DNA of 64,000 nucleotides from contig CATQHC010000002.1 of the NCBI GenBank assembly GCA_958295775.1, positions 1 to 64,000 of the forward strand, written 5' to 3'. The translations under genes were made by a program, and so were the position numbers. Under the pieces are notes generated by a model. That model was given only the letters and a program-made list of their open reading frames with translations, was not told where the DNA came from and did no database searches. Positions 50,632-59,400 of this stretch are shown here, piece after piece. Position 1 is the first letter of the stretch. Each line of letters opens with the position of its first letter. This DNA is from Chloroflexota bacterium. Its GTDB lineage: Bacteria; Chloroflexota; UBA11872; VXOZ01.

Positions 50632-51369
50632 TCAGGTATCGAGCTTATTGGCCCCGTGCTCGGCCACGAGGGTTTGGGATTCCAAATACATTTCAAACGA
50701 TTCGCCGCAGTCCGCCCAGAACCCCTCAAGGATATCGTACTCCAGATTGCCCTCTTGAAGATAGTAGTTATTGACGTCGGTAATCTCTAGCTCACCGCGC
50801 CCGGAGGGTCGGAGATTGGCAACGATTTCGAATACGCGCTCATCGTAAAAGTAGATGCCGGTCTGCACCAGGTTTGACTTGGGCCGCGCCGGTTTCTCCG
50901 TAATGGTCTGGATGCGGCCGTCCTCGATCTCAACCACACCGTAACTTGACGGATTCTCAACCCGGGTAAGCATCACGCGCGCGCCCTGATCCTGTGCTTC
51001 GAAGTTCTGCCGCGCAGCAACCAAGTTGCCTTCAATGATGTTGTCGCCCAGCATGAGAAGCAAAGAGTCTCCCTCCGCAAAGTCGCGTGTCAAGCCGAGG
51101 GCATGCGCAATGCCGGCGGGGCGGTCTTGGTAGGTGTAGTGAAGGCGCTTCAACCCAAATTCGCTGCCGTTGCCCAGCAAGCGCAAGAAATCGCCGGCAT
51201 TGTTGCCGCCGGTTACCAGCATGATGTCCGTTATGCCGGCATTGACGAGCGCCTGAATGGGATAATAGACCATGGGCTTGTCATAAATCGGCAAGAGATG
51301 CTTGTTGGCTACCCGTGTCAGCGGGTCCAAACGACTGCCGCTGCCTCCGACCAGAATGACGCCTTTCAC
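50632..51369 (-). CDS. Glucose-1-phosphate thymidylyltransferase-like nucleotidyltransferase
   Basis: The 245-residue protein has GVILVGGSGSRLDPLTRVANKHLLPIYDKPMVYYPI (nucleotide binding), then LLMLGDNIIEG (metal-binding Asp), VENPSSYGVVEIEDGRI, ITEKPARPKSNLVQTGIYFYD and GELEITDVNNYYL. These are RmlA motifs, but it is about 45 residues shorter than classic RmlA; short RmlA-like forms lack the C-terminal allosteric helices. It would make dTDP-glucose from glucose 1-phosphate for cell-surface sugars. It lies between ftsY (66 bp) and ffh (15 bp) on the same strand, an unusual position. No rmlB, rmlC or rmlD is in the window. Confidence 0.9.
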   Translation of the reverse strand: MKGVILVGGSGSRLDPLTRVANKHLLPIYDKPMVYYPIQALVNAGITDIMLVTGGNNAGDFLRLLGNGSEFGLKRLHYTYQDRPAGIAHALGLTRDFAEGDSLLLMLGDNIIEGNLVAARQNFEAQDQGARVMLTRVENPSSYGVVEIEDGRIQTITEKPARPKSNLVQTGIYFYDERVFEIVANLRPSGRGELEITDVNNYYLQEGNLEYDILEGFWADCGESFEMYLESQTLVAEHGANKLDT

Positions 51370-51435
51370 GTTGAGAATTCCTTTCCGCTGGCGCTTGTCG
51401 TTTTGCCTCGCGCTGCAGTTAGCGCGTATTGGGGT

Positions 51436-52392
51436 TCACGTTGGCACGGTCTCGCTGAGCAAGGCTCGCACAAAGCGAACGCTATCAAACATGTCCATGT
51501 CATTCAACTGTTCGCCCGTCCCGACGAGTTTAATGGGTAATTCCAGTTCGCGGGCAATGCTGAACACGCTGCCGCCCCGCGCCGTGCTGTCAAGCTTGGT
51601 GAGCACTATCCCCGTCACGTTGACGGACTCGCAAAAGATTTTCGCTTGCTTGAGCACGTTTTGCCCCGCGATGGCGTCGATGACGAGAAGCGTCTCAATC
51701 GCGGGAGCGCCGACGCGGTTGGCGACAATACGCTGGACTTTGCGCAGTTCGTCCATGAGATTTGACTTGGTATGGAGCCGGCCGGCAGTGTCGACAATGA
51801 GGTGGGAGACATTACGCGCCAGCGCGGAATCGAGGGCGTCGAACACCACGGCGCCGGGGTCGGATCCCGGTTGCTGGGCGATCATGGGAACATCGATGCG
51901 TTCCGCCCATATCCCTAGCTGATCGATGGCGGCAGCGCGAAAGGTGTCTGCCGCCGCCAGCATGCACGTATGGCCTTGTTCCTGCAGCCAATACGCCAGC
52001 TTTGCTGACATGGTGGTCTTGCCGGAGCCATTGACGCCCACCATCAGAATGGTAGTAAGCGGTTGTGCGGTAAGAAGCTGCGATGAGCCGCTTACAAGCT
52101 GCCCCACAAGCAACTCTTCAATGAGACCGTGCGCGTCCGCTGCCGAATCCAGATTTGTCTTGGCGATTGCCTCACGCGCGCTTGCGGCAAGTTCATCGGC
52201 AAGGTAAGGGCCGACGTCGGCCATAATGAGCGTGGCTTCAAGTTCCTCCCAAAAGTCCTCGTCCAACCGGACTCCCGGCCGAAAAAGCTCGCGGAGTGCC
52301 AAGAATGCGCCTCCACGGCTCTTTTCAACGCTATCTTCGAGTGAATTGCCGCCGAATATCTGTTTGAATCGCTTCAATGTCTGGCTTTCCAA
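51436..52392 (-). CDS. ftsY: Signal recognition particle receptor FtsY
   Basis: The 318-residue SRP-GTPase has the NG domain: TTILMVGVNGSGKTTMSAKLA, LAAADTFRAAAIDQLGIWAER, LIVDTAGRLHTKSNLMDELRK, VTGIVLTKLDSTARGGSVFS and PIKLVGTGEQLNDM. The acidic A domain is nearly absent, as in compact FtsY proteins. It recruits SRP-bound ribosomes to the translocon at the membrane. The longest start is TTG 52392 (LESQTLKRFKQIFGG); a second TTG at 52377 has GGAAAG spaced better, so the true N terminus may be five residues shorter. It heads the block ftsY, rmlA-like, ffh. Confidence 0.96.
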   Translation of the reverse strand: MESQTLKRFKQIFGGNSLEDSVEKSRGGAFLALRELFRPGVRLDEDFWEELEATLIMADVGPYLADELAASAREAIAKTNLDSAADAHGLIEELLVGQLVSGSSQLLTAQPLTTILMVGVNGSGKTTMSAKLAYWLQEQGHTCMLAAADTFRAAAIDQLGIWAERIDVPMIAQQPGSDPGAVVFDALDSALARNVSHLIVDTAGRLHTKSNLMDELRKVQRIVANRVGAPAIETLLVIDAIAGQNVLKQAKIFCESVNVTGIVLTKLDSTARGGSVFSIARELELPIKLVGTGEQLNDMDMFDSVRFVRALLSETVPT

Positions 52393-52497
52393 TCGGATGA
52401 TGAATTATTGCGGTTGGGCGATGGGTTTGCACATGGGCAGCGGAACCGGCCGGCCCGCACCGCCAGGACACGCTTGCTCGTGCCTTGCACGTTGCGG

Positions 52498-53331
52498 TCA
52501 TTCAGTGAGGTAGACTCCCACCTCAGCGAGCGACGTGAATTCTGTACTTCCATAGTTATTCAGGATTTCCAGCTTTACGTACCAAACAGGCTGCGTTTCG
52601 AAAGTGAATCGTTGTAAGAGCGAGCTTTCAGCCAGTGTGAACGTGCCGACCTCTTCCCAGGGGCCTTCCGCAGAATCTGTGCTAACGAATAGGCGAAACT
52701 CACGCACCCACGTCTCCGGCGGGCTCTGATCGCTCGCCTGAAGCGTTACCGTGTTCGCGTACACCTGGCTTCCGGCAAGGACGTTGCGCTCAATGGCAAT
52801 GACGAACTCCTGCGGGAAGGTGGCATTTGCAGTGCGCCAGTCCGGAACTCTCGCATCAGCCCACCCGTCCACAAGCCGTTTCGCGAGATGGTCTCCTGTC
52901 TCTTGCTCGCTCGTCGCGGCGACCACCTGTCCATTCACGATGGCTTCGGCGAGGTTAAGTCCTTCAGTGGTTTGCAGAGTGCCGCGAAACGCACGCGCCA
53001 CCCGTGCAGCTTCTTCCGGCTCAAGCGTGATAGAGGCAAGCTGTCTGCCGATTATGCCCGCGGCGGCTACGATCAAGATAACGAAGACAACCGTAAACAC
53101 GACCGAGGAGCGACGCGGCGCAACGTCCTTCAGCTTTTCGCGAAAAGGGCGTTGGCGGCGCGCCTGTATGGCGTCGTAGTAACTGGCGCATTGGTGGCAC
53201 ATTTTTCGTTGGCCGCGCGCCGTCAGACACTCTTGGCAGTACACGGTGCCGCAGCGGTCGCACCGGTCGGTTGTCTTACGGTGCGGGTGGTTGTAGCAGG
53301 CATACTGCTCACGCAGTAGAATCTTTGCCAT
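52498..53331 (-). CDS. Membrane protein with N-terminal B-box-like zinc finger and C-terminal discoidin-like region
   Basis: The 277-residue protein begins with a cysteine/histidine cluster (ACYNHPHRKTTDRCDRCGTVYCQECL, then CHQCASYY), a B-box-type double zinc site. A single membrane helix is at about 77-96 (VVFTVVFVILIVAAAGIIG). The external part ends in FVIAIERNVLAGS to VWYVKLEILNNYGSTEFTSLAEVGVYL, which has the look of a coagulation-factor 5/8 discoidin domain that binds surfaces or glycans. A cytosolic zinc finger joined to an external adhesive domain is unusual. Function unknown. Ribosome site is weak. It precedes ftsY on the same strand by 105 bp. Confidence 0.65.
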   Translation of the reverse strand: MAKILLREQYACYNHPHRKTTDRCDRCGTVYCQECLTARGQRKMCHQCASYYDAIQARRQRPFREKLKDVAPRRSSVVFTVVFVILIVAAAGIIGRQLASITLEPEEAARVARAFRGTLQTTEGLNLAEAIVNGQVVAATSEQETGDHLAKRLVDGWADARVPDWRTANATFPQEFVIAIERNVLAGSQVYANTVTLQASDQSPPETWVREFRLFVSTDSAEGPWEEVGTFTLAESSLLQRFTFETQPVWYVKLEILNNYGSTEFTSLAEVGVYLTE

Positions 53332-53420
53332 GAAGGTTGCCCAGGAACGTCTAAGAGGTGAGATCTCTCATTCTGCGCCGCATGCCAGTTGCCCCCGGAC
53401 ACAGGCCACAGCAGACGAGA

Positions 53421-53636
53421 CTAGCGAACGGGACGGGGTTCCCGCTCGGCATCGGTGACACGTTCGTTGACGTAGACGTCTCCATTGCGAATTTTGAGAT
53501 TAAAGAAGCAGTCAGGATTCGTGCATACCCAAGCTTTGAACGTCACCGAAGCGCCCTGACCGCCAAAATCGGAAAACGGCACAAGCACACCCGTATTGCA
53601 CTTTTGGCATTGGGGAAAGTTGACAATGGTCTCCAT
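53421..53636 (-). CDS. Small zinc-ribbon protein
   Basis: The 71-residue product has paired cysteines, CQKC at about 10-13 and CTNPDC near 38-43, with a strand-rich middle (GQGASVTFKAWVC). This is a standard zinc-ribbon fold, in DNA-, RNA- or protein-binding contexts. The ATG at 53636 follows AGGGAGAGGAAC. It lies 89 bp upstream of the B-box protein gene on the same strand. Function unknown. Confidence 0.65.
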   Translation of the reverse strand: METIVNFPQCQKCNTGVLVPFSDFGGQGASVTFKAWVCTNPDCFFNLKIRNGDVYVNERVTDAEREPRPVR

Positions 53637-53900
53637 GAAGTTCCTCTCCCTGCGAACTCAGCCACCACGCCCCCACATTGTTGCTTAGCTGAAGCTGAGT
53701 GTAGATGCTTAAAATTATACCATTGGGAAACTGACGGCTACTATACCGAGCTAAGAAACCGCGCCTGCCCTCGGGTTAGCGGCTTTGCAAATCGTTTGGG
53801 AGGTGACGAAATCAGCTATTGTAGTGTGTGCGGCAGGCTCTAGGAGGGATTGTTGCCGCCACCAACTTGGCGGAACCAAGAACATCGTTTGGCGCGGGGA

Positions 53901-54668
53901 TCAAATGTGGACCGTGCGTCCGCCGTCCACAACGAAGGCCGCGCCGGTCACGTACGCGGCTTCATCTGAAACCAGGAATGTCACAGTATTGGCGATGTCC
54001 CGTCCTGCGCCAACCCGGCGCATGGGTGTCTTCTGGATTGCTCCGGCAATGCCTTCTTCGAACGTAAGGCCGTCTTCCGCCAGGTTTTCCCGCATCATGT
54101 CCGTATCGATGGCGCCGGGCAGCACACAATTCACGCGAATGCTTTCGTCGCCGAATTCGATCGCCATGGCTTTCGTAAGCGCAATCACCGCACCCTTGGT
54201 GGCGGTGTACGCGGTGGTACGGGCGGTCGTGGCAATCGCGCGCACGGAGGCAATGTTTACGATGCTGCCGCCGCTACTCTCAACCATGGCCGGTATGCAG
54301 TACTTGCTGCAGAGAAAGATGCCCGTCAGGTTAACTGCGAGTACCTGATTCCATTGCGCCAACGTGGTTTCTAACAACGGCGTGTAGAGGCCGATGCCGG
54401 CATTGTTGACCAAGACATCGATGCGGCCGAAGCGTGCGAGCGCAGTCTGGGCGAGGCGTTCTGCGTCCGACTCCTTGGAAACATCTCCTTGCGCGTCGAC
54501 GGCCGTGCCGCCCGCAGCGTCAATGGCGCCGGCAACCGCTGCCGCGGACTCCGGGTTCACGTCGCCCACTACAACCTTGGCGCCCGCTTCCGCCAGACGT
54601 TCAGCCGTCGCGCGGCCGATACCCCGGCCGGCTCCGGTTACAATTGCCACTCTGTCAGTAAGTTGCAT
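53901..54668 (-). CDS. Short-chain dehydrogenase/reductase
   Basis: The 255-residue enzyme starts at ATG 54668 behind GGAGAAAG. It has TGAGRGIGRATAERL (nucleotide-binding glycine motif), DVLVNNAGIGLYT, the catalytic serine near NIASVRAIAT, and YTATKGAVIALTKAMA with Tyr and Lys of the YxxxK pair. The C-terminal INCVLPGAIDTDM-like segment and VDGG ending are standard. The Asp in VVVGDVN suggests NAD(H) rather than NADP. It follows the dioxygenase gene by 31 bp on the same strand, and the two may act on the same compound. The frame to 54914 overlaps that gene and is rejected. Confidence 0.93.
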   Translation of the reverse strand: MQLTDRVAIVTGAGRGIGRATAERLAEAGAKVVVGDVNPESAAAVAGAIDAAGGTAVDAQGDVSKESDAERLAQTALARFGRIDVLVNNAGIGLYTPLLETTLAQWNQVLAVNLTGIFLCSKYCIPAMVESSGGSIVNIASVRAIATTARTTAYTATKGAVIALTKAMAIEFGDESIRVNCVLPGAIDTDMMRENLAEDGLTFEEGIAGAIQKTPMRRVGAGRDIANTVTFLVSDEAAYVTGAAFVVDGGRTVHI

Positions 54669-54699
54669 AAGGAATCTTTCTCCGTCTGGTTCGGCGTCA

Positions 54700-55542
54700 T
54701 TAGCGGAATGTGAGGCTCTCCCATTCCGCCGCGCTCTTGACCGCGCTGCCGGGATTGCTCCGGCTCCGGGCGATGTGTCCCTCTTCCTGGCGCAGCGTGG
54801 GTTGTCCCGCGTCTTGATAGCGCCAGTCGAAACTCCAGCGAATTTCATTGCTGTGGTTCGGCTGTCCGCGGTGGAAGAGCATGTTCTGAAAGAGGACGAC
54901 GTCACCGGGGTCAAGCTCGATGTCGACCGCGGTCTTTACAACCGGGTCCAACGACTCTTGCGCGATTTCCAGGTAGTACTCGCGGCGCTCATGGGGCACG
55001 CTGCCGAGCTTGTGCGTGCCCGGCACAAACTGCATGCAGCCGTTACTTGCGCGGGCGGGGACCAATGGCGTCCAAACGTTGACCATGCGCTGCAATTCCA
55101 CACTCCCATCGGCCTCGGAAATCTGTTCCGTATAGCCGCCGTCCTGATGCCAGAGGACTTCGGTGCCTTTCCACTCGGGCAGTTTCGGACGAGCGGTGTA
55201 ATTGGGATAGAGGCGGACTTCCGGTCCAATGAGGATTTCGACCACATCGAGAAGAGCGGAGTTGAAGAAAAGGTCGAAGAGGCCGGGCAGGTGCAGCTCT
55301 CTGCGGAACGACTTGGGGGCATCGTCCAAGTGGTCCTCGTAGATACGAAAGAAGCGGGTCTCGAAGGGCTCGTTCGCCATGGCGCTTTCGTTCTTACCGG
55401 CTGCGACGAGTTGCTGTGCTTTCTGTTCCACGAGCGCTTCCATCGCGGCCTGGGCTTGGGCCACCACGCTCCCATCGAGAAAGTCAACGAGTTTCACATA
55501 GCCATCCTCGTTGAACTGCCGGCCAAGGTCGTCTCGGTCCAT
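54700..55542 (-). CDS. Phytanoyl-CoA dioxygenase-family protein
   Basis: The 280-residue protein starts at ATG 55542, just after GGGGGAG. Metal ligands are the His and Asp of VLWHQDGGY, and the distal His in LFHRGQPNHS, followed by the 2-oxoglutarate-binding arginine of NEIRWSFDWRYQ. The fold is the double-stranded beta helix of Fe(II)/2-oxoglutarate oxygenases. Unlike the 3102 gene it has no HEAT tail. Its partner 31 bp downstream is an SDR, a natural next step for a newly made hydroxyl group. Substrate unknown. The frame to 55665 adds a Cys/Arg-rich leader with no support. Confidence 0.88.
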   Translation of the reverse strand: MDRDDLGRQFNEDGYVKLVDFLDGSVVAQAQAAMEALVEQKAQQLVAAGKNESAMANEPFETRFFRIYEDHLDDAPKSFRRELHLPGLFDLFFNSALLDVVEILIGPEVRLYPNYTARPKLPEWKGTEVLWHQDGGYTEQISEADGSVELQRMVNVWTPLVPARASNGCMQFVPGTHKLGSVPHERREYYLEIAQESLDPVVKTAVDIELDPGDVVLFQNMLFHRGQPNHSNEIRWSFDWRYQDAGQPTLRQEEGHIARSRSNPGSAVKSAAEWESLTFR

Positions 55543-55871
55543 CTCACTCCCCCTATTCACTTGCCGCGATCGCTTGCGGGCAAGCAGGCCCGGATTGCGT
55601 ATTCTTAGTCGATTGCCATGCAGGTGCATAGTAGCACAGGCGCGGCAAGGGCAAGCCCAGGGCATCGTGTGCGTCGGGACGCCTTGGCAAGTGCCAAGTG
55701 GGATGGGGCAACGGCCAGGGCCGTCAGTAGCTGGTGCGAGGTCGTTCGGCTATACTTGACACGATGCACAGTTCCAACAACAGATTTGGCGGCTTGCACA
55801 AAGCGGCACGCCAATTCTGGGAGCTTTGCGAGGCTAGGGTCACGTTGCATACGGAGAGGTAAGAGGAGAAA

Positions 55872-56774
55872 ATGCGCAAGATCGGCTTAGTGGATTTCGA
55901 TACGTCACACGTCGTGCAGTTTACAAAGCGGCTCAATCACCTGGGCATCGATGAAGACCAATGGGTGGACGGCGGCGCCGTGGTTATGGGTTACCCGGGT
56001 GAGTCGCGAGTCTCGCCCGAACGCATTCCGGGTTTTACGGAAGAGCTCAAAGAAATGGGCGTGCAGATTGTAGACAGTCCGGTAGACATGATCGGCCACG
56101 TCGACGCCGTGTTTATCGAATCCAATGAGGGCAACTTGCATCTCGACCACGCGAAGCCTTTCCTGGAGGCCGGATTGCCGCTGTTTATCGACAAACCCTT
56201 CGCCGCCACCACCGCCCAGGCCCGTGCCATTGCCGACTTGGCAGCGCAACATAGCATGCCTGTCTTTTCAGCCTCCTCGCTGCGTTATACCGAAACAGTG
56301 ATGGAGGTCCAAGCGTCACTGGCGGATGAAGGCGGCGCGGTTGGCGCTTTTGTGCATAGTCCGGGCTCCGAGCACTACGCAAATCCGGGACTGCTCAATT
56401 ACGGCATTCACGGTGTCGAGGTGCTCTTTTCCCTGATGGGGCCCGGCTGCCAAGAGGTGTGGTCCGCGCGTACCGACGGCGCGGACCATGTGACCGGACT
56501 CTGGGATGGCGGCCGCTTGGGTACCGTACGCGCAATTCGAAGTGGCAGCGCGGGCTATGGGTTGACGGTGTATTCGGACAAGCGCACCGTAACCACCAGT
56601 ATCGACGCCAGCAATAACTACCGTAACCTCTTGCGCGAGATCATGAAGATGCTGGATTCGGGGACACCGCCGCTCGCTATTGAAGAGACTATCGAGATTA
56701 TTTCGTTCATCGAGGCGGCGTATCGCTCCACTCAGAACGGCGGCGCAGGGACCAAACTGGAATCGGCGTCCTAG
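55872..56774 (+). CDS. Gfo/Idh/MocA-family oxidoreductase
   Basis: The 300-residue protein begins RKIGLVDFDTSHVVQF, a divergent Rossmann start that lacks the usual GxGxxG. VDAVFIESNEGNLHLDHAKPFLEAGLPLFIDKPFAA contains the family's [DE]KP lysine. A C-terminal substrate-binding half follows, with LLNYGIHGVEVLFSLMG. Members oxidise or reduce sugars and inositols with NAD(P). The loss of the canonical glycine motif is shared by a subgroup beginning VDFDTSH. The ATG at 55872 follows AAGAGGAGAAA. It stands alone between gaps; the palindrome 75 bp downstream may end its transcript. Confidence 0.85.
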   Translation: MRKIGLVDFDTSHVVQFTKRLNHLGIDEDQWVDGGAVVMGYPGESRVSPERIPGFTEELKEMGVQIVDSPVDMIGHVDAVFIESNEGNLHLDHAKPFLEAGLPLFIDKPFAATTAQARAIADLAAQHSMPVFSASSLRYTETVMEVQASLADEGGAVGAFVHSPGSEHYANPGLLNYGIHGVEVLFSLMGPGCQEVWSARTDGADHVTGLWDGGRLGTVRAIRSGSAGYGLTVYSDKRTVTTSIDASNNYRNLLREIMKMLDSGTPPLAIEETIEIISFIEAAYRSTQNGGAGTKLESAS

Positions 56775-57214
56775 GCTGGCAGCGCCAACGAGTCACCGGC
56801 CTTGCGTTTGAATATGGGGCCGGCATATTGCGGCAATAGCAACAGACGGTAGGGGCACGGCATGCCGTGCCCCTACGTAATTGTGCGGGCGGTGTCCATT
56901 CGCAGCGCATTTACCTTGGTCTGTGGCGCAGCAGTGCCGGTCGCGGCTGCTGGATTCGATCAGAGTTGTCCCTAGTCGGCTTACCGCACCTTCCCTACGT
57001 AGGCGCCGATCTACCGGCAAGATAGGCAACACCTTCAGGAGCGACCGGTAGGCCACGATTGGGAGCGGCTGGCTTCTGCGTCTTGCTCTATCGGCGCTAT
57101 GTTCTTCGCCAAAGAAGCCATGGCACGTCACGGGACACATTTTCATATCTGGGAATCAAGGTGCTACCATGTAATCAGAGTTGGAGAGCGCTTTACCCAC
57201 GAGATGGAGGAGAC
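56775..57214. other. Intergenic gap with a 28-bp palindrome
   Basis: Apart from the palindrome at 56849-56876, the gap contains no recognised gene. The short frames here are shadows. The plus-strand frame from 57059 is an upstream extension of the ArsA gene without a ribosome site. Confidence 0.4.
56849..56876. repeat. Perfect 28-bp palindrome
   Basis: GTAGGGGCACGG-CATG-CCGTGCCCCTAC folds into a strong stem. The style, a fully symmetric GC-rich block in non-coding DNA, is that of a dispersed repeat. It could also weakly terminate transcription from the Gfo/Idh gene, though no T-run follows. Confidence 0.7.
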
Positions 57215-58402
57215 GTGGCGCAGAGAATCTTGCTTTACACCGGCAAGGGCGGCGTCGGCAAAACGACGTGTGCGGCTGCGACAGCCATGCGCTGCGCCGA
57301 GCTTGGCTACCGCACAATAGTGCTCAGCACCGACTCGGCCCATAGTCTTGGGGACTCCCTGGATATAGAACTTGGGCCTGAGCCAATGTACATCGCGCCC
57401 AATCTATGGGCGCAAGAGACTGACGTCTACTACAACCTGCGCAAGCACTGGGGCACGGTGCAAGCGTGGCTCAGTGCGCTGCTGGCCTGGCGCGGCATAG
57501 ACGAAACGCTCGCCGAGGAAATGGCAATTCTGCCCGGCATGGAAGAATTGTCGAGCTTGCTCTGGGTAAACATGCACCATGAGTCCGGAGAGTACGATAT
57601 TGTCGTCGTCGATTGCGCGCCGACTGCGGAAACGCTGCGGCTACTGGCTTTCCCCGAGGACGCCCGTTGGTGGCTGGAGCGCATCCTGCCCCTGAAGCGC
57701 CGAGTGGCGCGGGTAGTAAATCCTGTCCTAGAGTCGGTATTGGGTGTGCCCACGCCAGGCAGCGAGGTGTTCAACCAAGCTGAGGACTTGGTGCGTCAGT
57801 TGGGGAGGCTCCGCGACCTTTTGGCGGACCGGCAGTGCGCTTCCGTGCGCTTGGTGCTCAATCCGGAGCGCATGGTAATACGTGAGGCGCAGCGCACGCT
57901 CACATATCTGACCCTCTATGGATATGGCACCGATCTCGTTATCTGCAACCGCGTCCTGCCGGATAGCGTGCGGGATGCGTATTTCACCGCATGGCATGAG
58001 TCGCAGAAAAAGCACTTGCAGTTCATCCACGAGGCATTCTCACCGCTGCCCATTCGTCAGGTCCCGCTCTTTCCACAAGAAGCAGTTGGGTTCGAGATGC
58101 TCCAGCAGACCGGAGCCGCCCTCTTTGGCGAAGACGACCCGCTTGCGCTCTACTACGACGGTCAGAGTCATTCGGTCCAGCGAGAAGACGGTGGGTATGT
58201 CTTGGATATAGAGTTGCCTTTTGGTCAGAAAGGCGACATCGACGTGGTGAAGCGGGGTGATGAGCTCACGGTGCGCATAGGCGTGTATCGGCGCAATATC
58301 GTCCTGCCCACCGTGCTTGCGCGGCTAACGCCGGGCACGGCGCGGCTCGATGACCGCAACCTGCGCATCCCTTTCATCGAGCCCGTCGGGAGTGCGGTCT
58401 AG
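57215..58402 (+). CDS. ArsA/Get3-type ATPase with C-terminal Hsp20-like domain
   Basis: The 395-residue protein starts at GTG 57215, close behind GGAGGAG. The ATPase part has the deviant P-loop GKGGVGKTT (10-18), STDSAHSLGDSLD as switch I, and VVVDCAPTAETLRLL as switch II. The final 70 residues (GGYVLDIELPFGQKGDIDVVKRGDELTVRIGVYRRNIVLP) form a small beta sandwich of the ArsA_HSP20 type. Relatives include arsenite-pump ATPases and Get3 targeting factors; single-domain, Hsp20-tailed forms occur in Actinobacteria and Chloroflexota. No arsenic genes are near, so arsenic resistance is unlikely and a chaperone or targeting role is more plausible. This is inferred. Confidence 0.88.
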   Translation: MAQRILLYTGKGGVGKTTCAAATAMRCAELGYRTIVLSTDSAHSLGDSLDIELGPEPMYIAPNLWAQETDVYYNLRKHWGTVQAWLSALLAWRGIDETLAEEMAILPGMEELSSLLWVNMHHESGEYDIVVVDCAPTAETLRLLAFPEDARWWLERILPLKRRVARVVNPVLESVLGVPTPGSEVFNQAEDLVRQLGRLRDLLADRQCASVRLVLNPERMVIREAQRTLTYLTLYGYGTDLVICNRVLPDSVRDAYFTAWHESQKKHLQFIHEAFSPLPIRQVPLFPQEAVGFEMLQQTGAALFGEDDPLALYYDGQSHSVQREDGGYVLDIELPFGQKGDIDVVKRGDELTVRIGVYRRNIVLPTVLARLTPGTARLDDRNLRIPFIEPVGSAV

Positions 58403-58602
58403 CCCATGGGTGCGCGAATGCGGGCGGTACGGTACTTGTGCCATGGGACTGCTTGCGTCGCGGAGACCAAGCGAAAGCGACTTTGAGAGGGGCCGCCGCC
58501 AACGGCAGCAGGGCTTACTGTAGAATGGATAGACTTGAAAGATACCGATGAGCACGTGCACGCAAGTGCTCTCATTCAGCCGGCATTCAAGGAGCCAAAC
58601 GC

Positions 58603-59394
58603 ATGAATCTCAAACTGAGCGACAAGACCGCAATTGTGTCTGCAGGGAGTAAGGGTTTGGGAAAGGCGATTGCCCTTGGCTTGGCGATGGAAGGCGCGCG
58701 CGTTGCGATTTGCTCGCGCAGTCCCGACAATCTCTCCCAAGCGGCCCAGGAGATTCAAGCCAAAGCCGGTTCGGAAGTGCTGGCGGTTCCAGTAGACGTC
58801 ATGAAACCCGATGCAATCACCAACTTCGTTGAAACCGTCGTACAGCGTCAGGGCAAGATAGACATTCTCGTGAACAACGCAGGCGGTCCCCCAATGGGGA
58901 ACTTTGCGGACTTCGATGATGAGGACTGGGAAGGCGCTTTCAATCTGACCTTTATGAGTGTCGTCCGTTTTGTGCGCGCCGTGCTTCCCTACATGCCCAA
59001 GAGCGGCGACGGCAGAATCATCAACGTGGCATCCACGTCGGTAAAACAGCCTTTGGAAAACCTCTTGCTTTCGAATTCAATTCGTCCCGCGGTGATGGGC
59101 CTCGCAAAGTCGCTCGCGAACGAACTGGCCGCGGACAACATCCTGGTGAACAACATCTGCCCCGGCAGCATTCTCACCGACCGTATCAAGGAAAACGTGG
59201 CTGCGCGCGTGCGTTCCTCCGGCCTGGCCGAAGAGAGCATCATGCAAGAGTACGAGACCAAGATCCCCTTGGGTCGCCTGGGACAACCGGAAGAGTTGGC
59301 GGACCTGGCGGTATTCCTCGCATCGCCGCGGGCGAGCTATGTGACGGGCGCCACTTTCCAGGTGGATGGCGGCTTGATCCGCTACATCACGTAG
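58603..59394 (+). CDS. Atypical short-chain dehydrogenase/reductase lacking YxxxK
   Basis: The 263-residue protein has the SDR frame, VSAGSKGLGKAIALGLAMEG for cofactor binding, DILVNNAGGPPMG, and a C-terminal VTGATFQVDGG. The catalytic serine is kept in NVASTSVKQP, but where Tyr-x-x-x-Lys is expected the sequence reads LSNSIRPAVMGLAKSLA, so both Tyr and Lys are replaced (Ser, Arg). A similar SNSxR pattern occurs in a known SDR subgroup annotated as 3-oxoacyl-ACP reductase-like, so the change is probably not decay, but catalysis cannot be ordinary. ATG 58603 follows AAGGAGCC. It converges with pyrD, 6 bp apart. Confidence 0.88.
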   Translation: MNLKLSDKTAIVSAGSKGLGKAIALGLAMEGARVAICSRSPDNLSQAAQEIQAKAGSEVLAVPVDVMKPDAITNFVETVVQRQGKIDILVNNAGGPPMGNFADFDDEDWEGAFNLTFMSVVRFVRAVLPYMPKSGDGRIINVASTSVKQPLENLLLSNSIRPAVMGLAKSLANELAADNILVNNICPGSILTDRIKENVAARVRSSGLAEESIMQEYETKIPLGRLGQPEELADLAVFLASPRASYVTGATFQVDGGLIRYIT

Positions 59395-59400
59395 CAAGCA

